Assembly (NCBI GenBank): GCA_027068615.1
Contig: JAMOQV010000172.1
Span: 1 to 23,867, forward strand
Length of the DNA stretch: 23,867 nucleotides
Source of the DNA: Helicobacteraceae bacterium
Lineage (GTDB): Bacteria > Campylobacterota > Campylobacteria > Campylobacterales > Sulfurimonadaceae
Direction of reading: 5' to 3'
Position 1 is the first letter of the stretch. Each line of letters begins with the position of its first letter. Below, piece by piece: positions 23,079 to 23,867 of this stretch. The translations under genes and the position numbers were made by a program. The notes below the pieces were generated by a model. It saw nothing but the letters and a program-made list of their open reading frames with translations. It was not told the origin of the DNA and searched no databases.

Positions 23079-23500
23079 TCTTTTTGAGATACCTTAAATC
23101 TAAATAATTCTCTTTTTGTTTTTGCACTACTATAAACATAGACTATATTTATATGTGCATCTAAAAAACGATTTGATGATTTACAGATACCTTTTGTAAC
23201 ATATGTTTGCATTCTACTTTTATCTTGTTTGATGATGCTTTCATCACTTTTAGAACCACTATTTATTTCAAAAAAATAATATAAAGTAGTGTTTTTTCCT
23301 TTAATATTTACAAATTTAGTATATTTATCTATAGTTTGTGGAAGATTTTTTGAAATCTCTTTAACAACCATAGTAACTATCTCTTTGTTTTGAGTCTGCA
23401 TTTTCAAAGATAAAGTATCATCTTTACTAACTTTTGTATTCATATCAAATGAATACAATGAAGCAACTAAAGATATAAATAATAGTATATTTTTTTTCAT
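23063..23500 (-). CDS. Small secreted protein of unknown function
   Basis: A 145-residue protein with a clear signal peptide (residues 1-17, cleavage near LYS). The mature part has two cysteines, in KGICKSS and at the C-terminus SQKDCIGI, likely forming a disulfide. I recognise the general pattern (E-I-x-x-x-L-P-x-x-I-D, a Y-Y-F central strand, C-x-x-x-x-x-R, Y-V-Y, F-x-V-S-x-x-D-C) as one seen in small periplasmic proteins, but know no function. The gene overlaps the start of the Crp/Fnr-like gene by up to 16 bp and appears to be first in this three-gene operon. Confidence 0.7.
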   Translation of the reverse strand: MKKNILLFISLVASLYSFDMNTKVSKDDTLSLKMQTQNKEIVTMVVKEISKNLPQTIDKYTKFVNIKGKNTTLYYFFEINSGSKSDESIIKQDKSRMQTYVTKGICKSSNRFLDAHINIVYVYSSAKTKRELFRFKVSQKDCIGI

Positions 23501-23513
23501 TAAAAACCATTTC

Positions 23514-23547
23514 GTTAAATTTTAAATGTATTATACATAAATTTAAC
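23514..23547. promoter_or_regulatory. Promoter with nested palindromes for the regulator operon
   Basis: On the minus strand TATAAT (23535-23530) is the predicted -10, with a start near 23523 and an 18-23 nt leader. It is embedded in the palindrome ATGTAT-N-ATACAT (23526-23538), and flanked by GTTAAATTT (23514-23522) and AAATTTAAC (23539-23547). A dyad covering a -10 is typical of a repressor or autoregulator site, but the AT-rich composition makes chance symmetry possible. Confidence 0.4.
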
Positions 23548-23708
23548 CCAAATTATGCAGTAGGAATTTATAAAATTTACCTATGCTTGTAATTAAGGGG
23601 TGTTTAGTAAAAATTTTAAGCCACCTTATTGGTGGTGTAGATTTTTAATGAATGCCACTTGATTGCAATGATAGAGTATAATTTTTTATTTCTACTGCAT
23701 AATCTGGG
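23547..23708. repeat. 162-bp palindromic element, copy 2 (MITE-like)
   Basis: Same length and orientation as the copy at 3061-3222. It begins CCCAAATTATG and ends CATAATCTGGG, and folds into one long hairpin. The hairpin tip is CCACC-TTATT-GGTGG instead of CTACC-TTATT-GGTAG, so both strands of the stem changed together. It is bordered by the direct repeat TTTAA (23542-23546 and 23709-23713), a clean 5-bp target duplication. It lies 47 bp upstream of a minus-strand gene start, much as copy 1 lies upstream of purA. Confidence 0.8.
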
Positions 23709-23760
23709 TTTAAATAAAACAACATAAATAATTTCATAGCCTATTTTTTAATTAAGTTTA

Positions 23761-23777
23761 TGGAATAAATATTGCTT
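23761..23777 (+). promoter_or_regulatory. Sigma-54 promoter
   Basis: TGGAATAAATATTGCTT has GG (23762-23763) and GC (23774-23775) exactly 12 bp apart. It matches the Campylobacterota RpoN pattern GGAA-N6-TTGCTT known from flagellar genes. The expected start is near 23787, 23 bp before an ATG with AAAGGAG. In the rest of the 100-bp gap after the repeat I see only AT-rich sequence with two TTTTAATTAA copies. Confidence 0.65.
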
Positions 23778-23809
23778 GGTTCTTTTAATTAAACATTAAA
23801 GGAGTTATT

Positions 23810-23867
23810 ATGAGAACTGCACAAAAAAATTCTAGTTTTTTTAAAAGAATTTTAGAAATAGTTGATC
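23810..23867 (+). CDS. Start of an unidentified, probably RpoN-dependent gene (partial)
   Basis: ATG at 23810 follows AAAGGAG with 8-nt spacing. Nineteen codons are visible: MRTAQKNSSFFKRILEIVD. No signal peptide appears. The promoter in front suggests a flagellar, motility or other sigma-54-regulated product, but there is too little sequence to identify it. Confidence 0.55.
   Translation, partial: MRTAQKNSSFFKRILEIVD

Noticed and set aside
1..23867. CRISPR arrays, tRNA or rRNA genes, full insertion sequences, poly-G contingency tracts
   Set aside because: No regularly spaced repeats, no tRNA cloverleaf, no transposase frame and no long G or C runs were found on reading both strands.

Overview
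The window is AT-rich, low-GC bacterial DNA that reads as Campylobacterota (former Epsilonproteobacteria), most likely an Arcobacteraceae- or Sulfurimonas-like organism. The evidence is a nitrous oxide reductase locus in the Wolinella-type order nosZ-B-D-G-C1-C2-H-F-Y, a Sec-exported NosZ fused to a C-terminal cytochrome c, strong AGGAG ribosome sites combined with weak -35 boxes, and a GGAA-N6-TTGCTT sigma-54 promoter at the right edge. The genus is inference.

Layout. 1-1694 (minus): two overlapping genes resembling MksF/JetA and MksE/JetB of an MksBEF or Wadjet-type SMC complex; the locus runs off the left edge. 1775-5436 (minus): purA with its terminator, a 441-bp intergenic region, hisZ-like, and a class V aminotransferase. 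The intergenic region holds a 162-bp palindromic element and a candidate Ibs-like type I toxin locus: an 18-residue ORF, a hairpin over its Shine-Dalgarno, and a sigma70-type promoter reading antisense across it. 5519-9870 (plus): uppP, probably leaderless, then a tightly overlapping operon of a small membrane protein, an FtsX/MacB-type permease, its ATPase, a cysteine-bearing polytopic membrane protein and a NosL lipoprotein. 9830-18452 (minus): a long nos accessory operon, nosB-D-G-C1-C2-H-F-L-Y, then a NosL-like protein, a 40-aa ORF and a second NosD. 18707-21310 (minus): nosZ with its own promoter, Fnr-like box and terminator. 21433-23500 (minus): a small secreted protein, a Crp/Fnr-family regulator and a membrane protein with a NarX/PilJ-like sensor segment, probably one operon feeding into nosZ control. 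23501-23867: a second copy of the 162-bp element and a plus-strand gene cut by the window edge behind a sigma-54-type promoter.

How it works together. NosZ reduces N2O in the periplasm. NosG/NosH (NapG/NapH-like Fe-S proteins) and the cytochromes NosC1/NosC2 are the likely electron path from the quinol pool. NosD-NosF-NosY and the NosL proteins assemble the copper-sulfide centre. The oppositely oriented FtsX-type ABC operon, which ends in its own NosL, looks like an additional copper or maturation export system. The Crp/Fnr-like protein and its co-encoded membrane sensor are the best local candidates to act on the perfect 10-bp-arm palindrome near -40 of the predicted nosZ start.

Most notable: the Ibs-like candidate toxin at 3300-3356; the pair of 162-bp palindromic elements with compensatory changes between copies; the doubled maturation machinery (two NosD, three NosL-like, two ABC systems); and the sensor/regulator pair next to nosZ.
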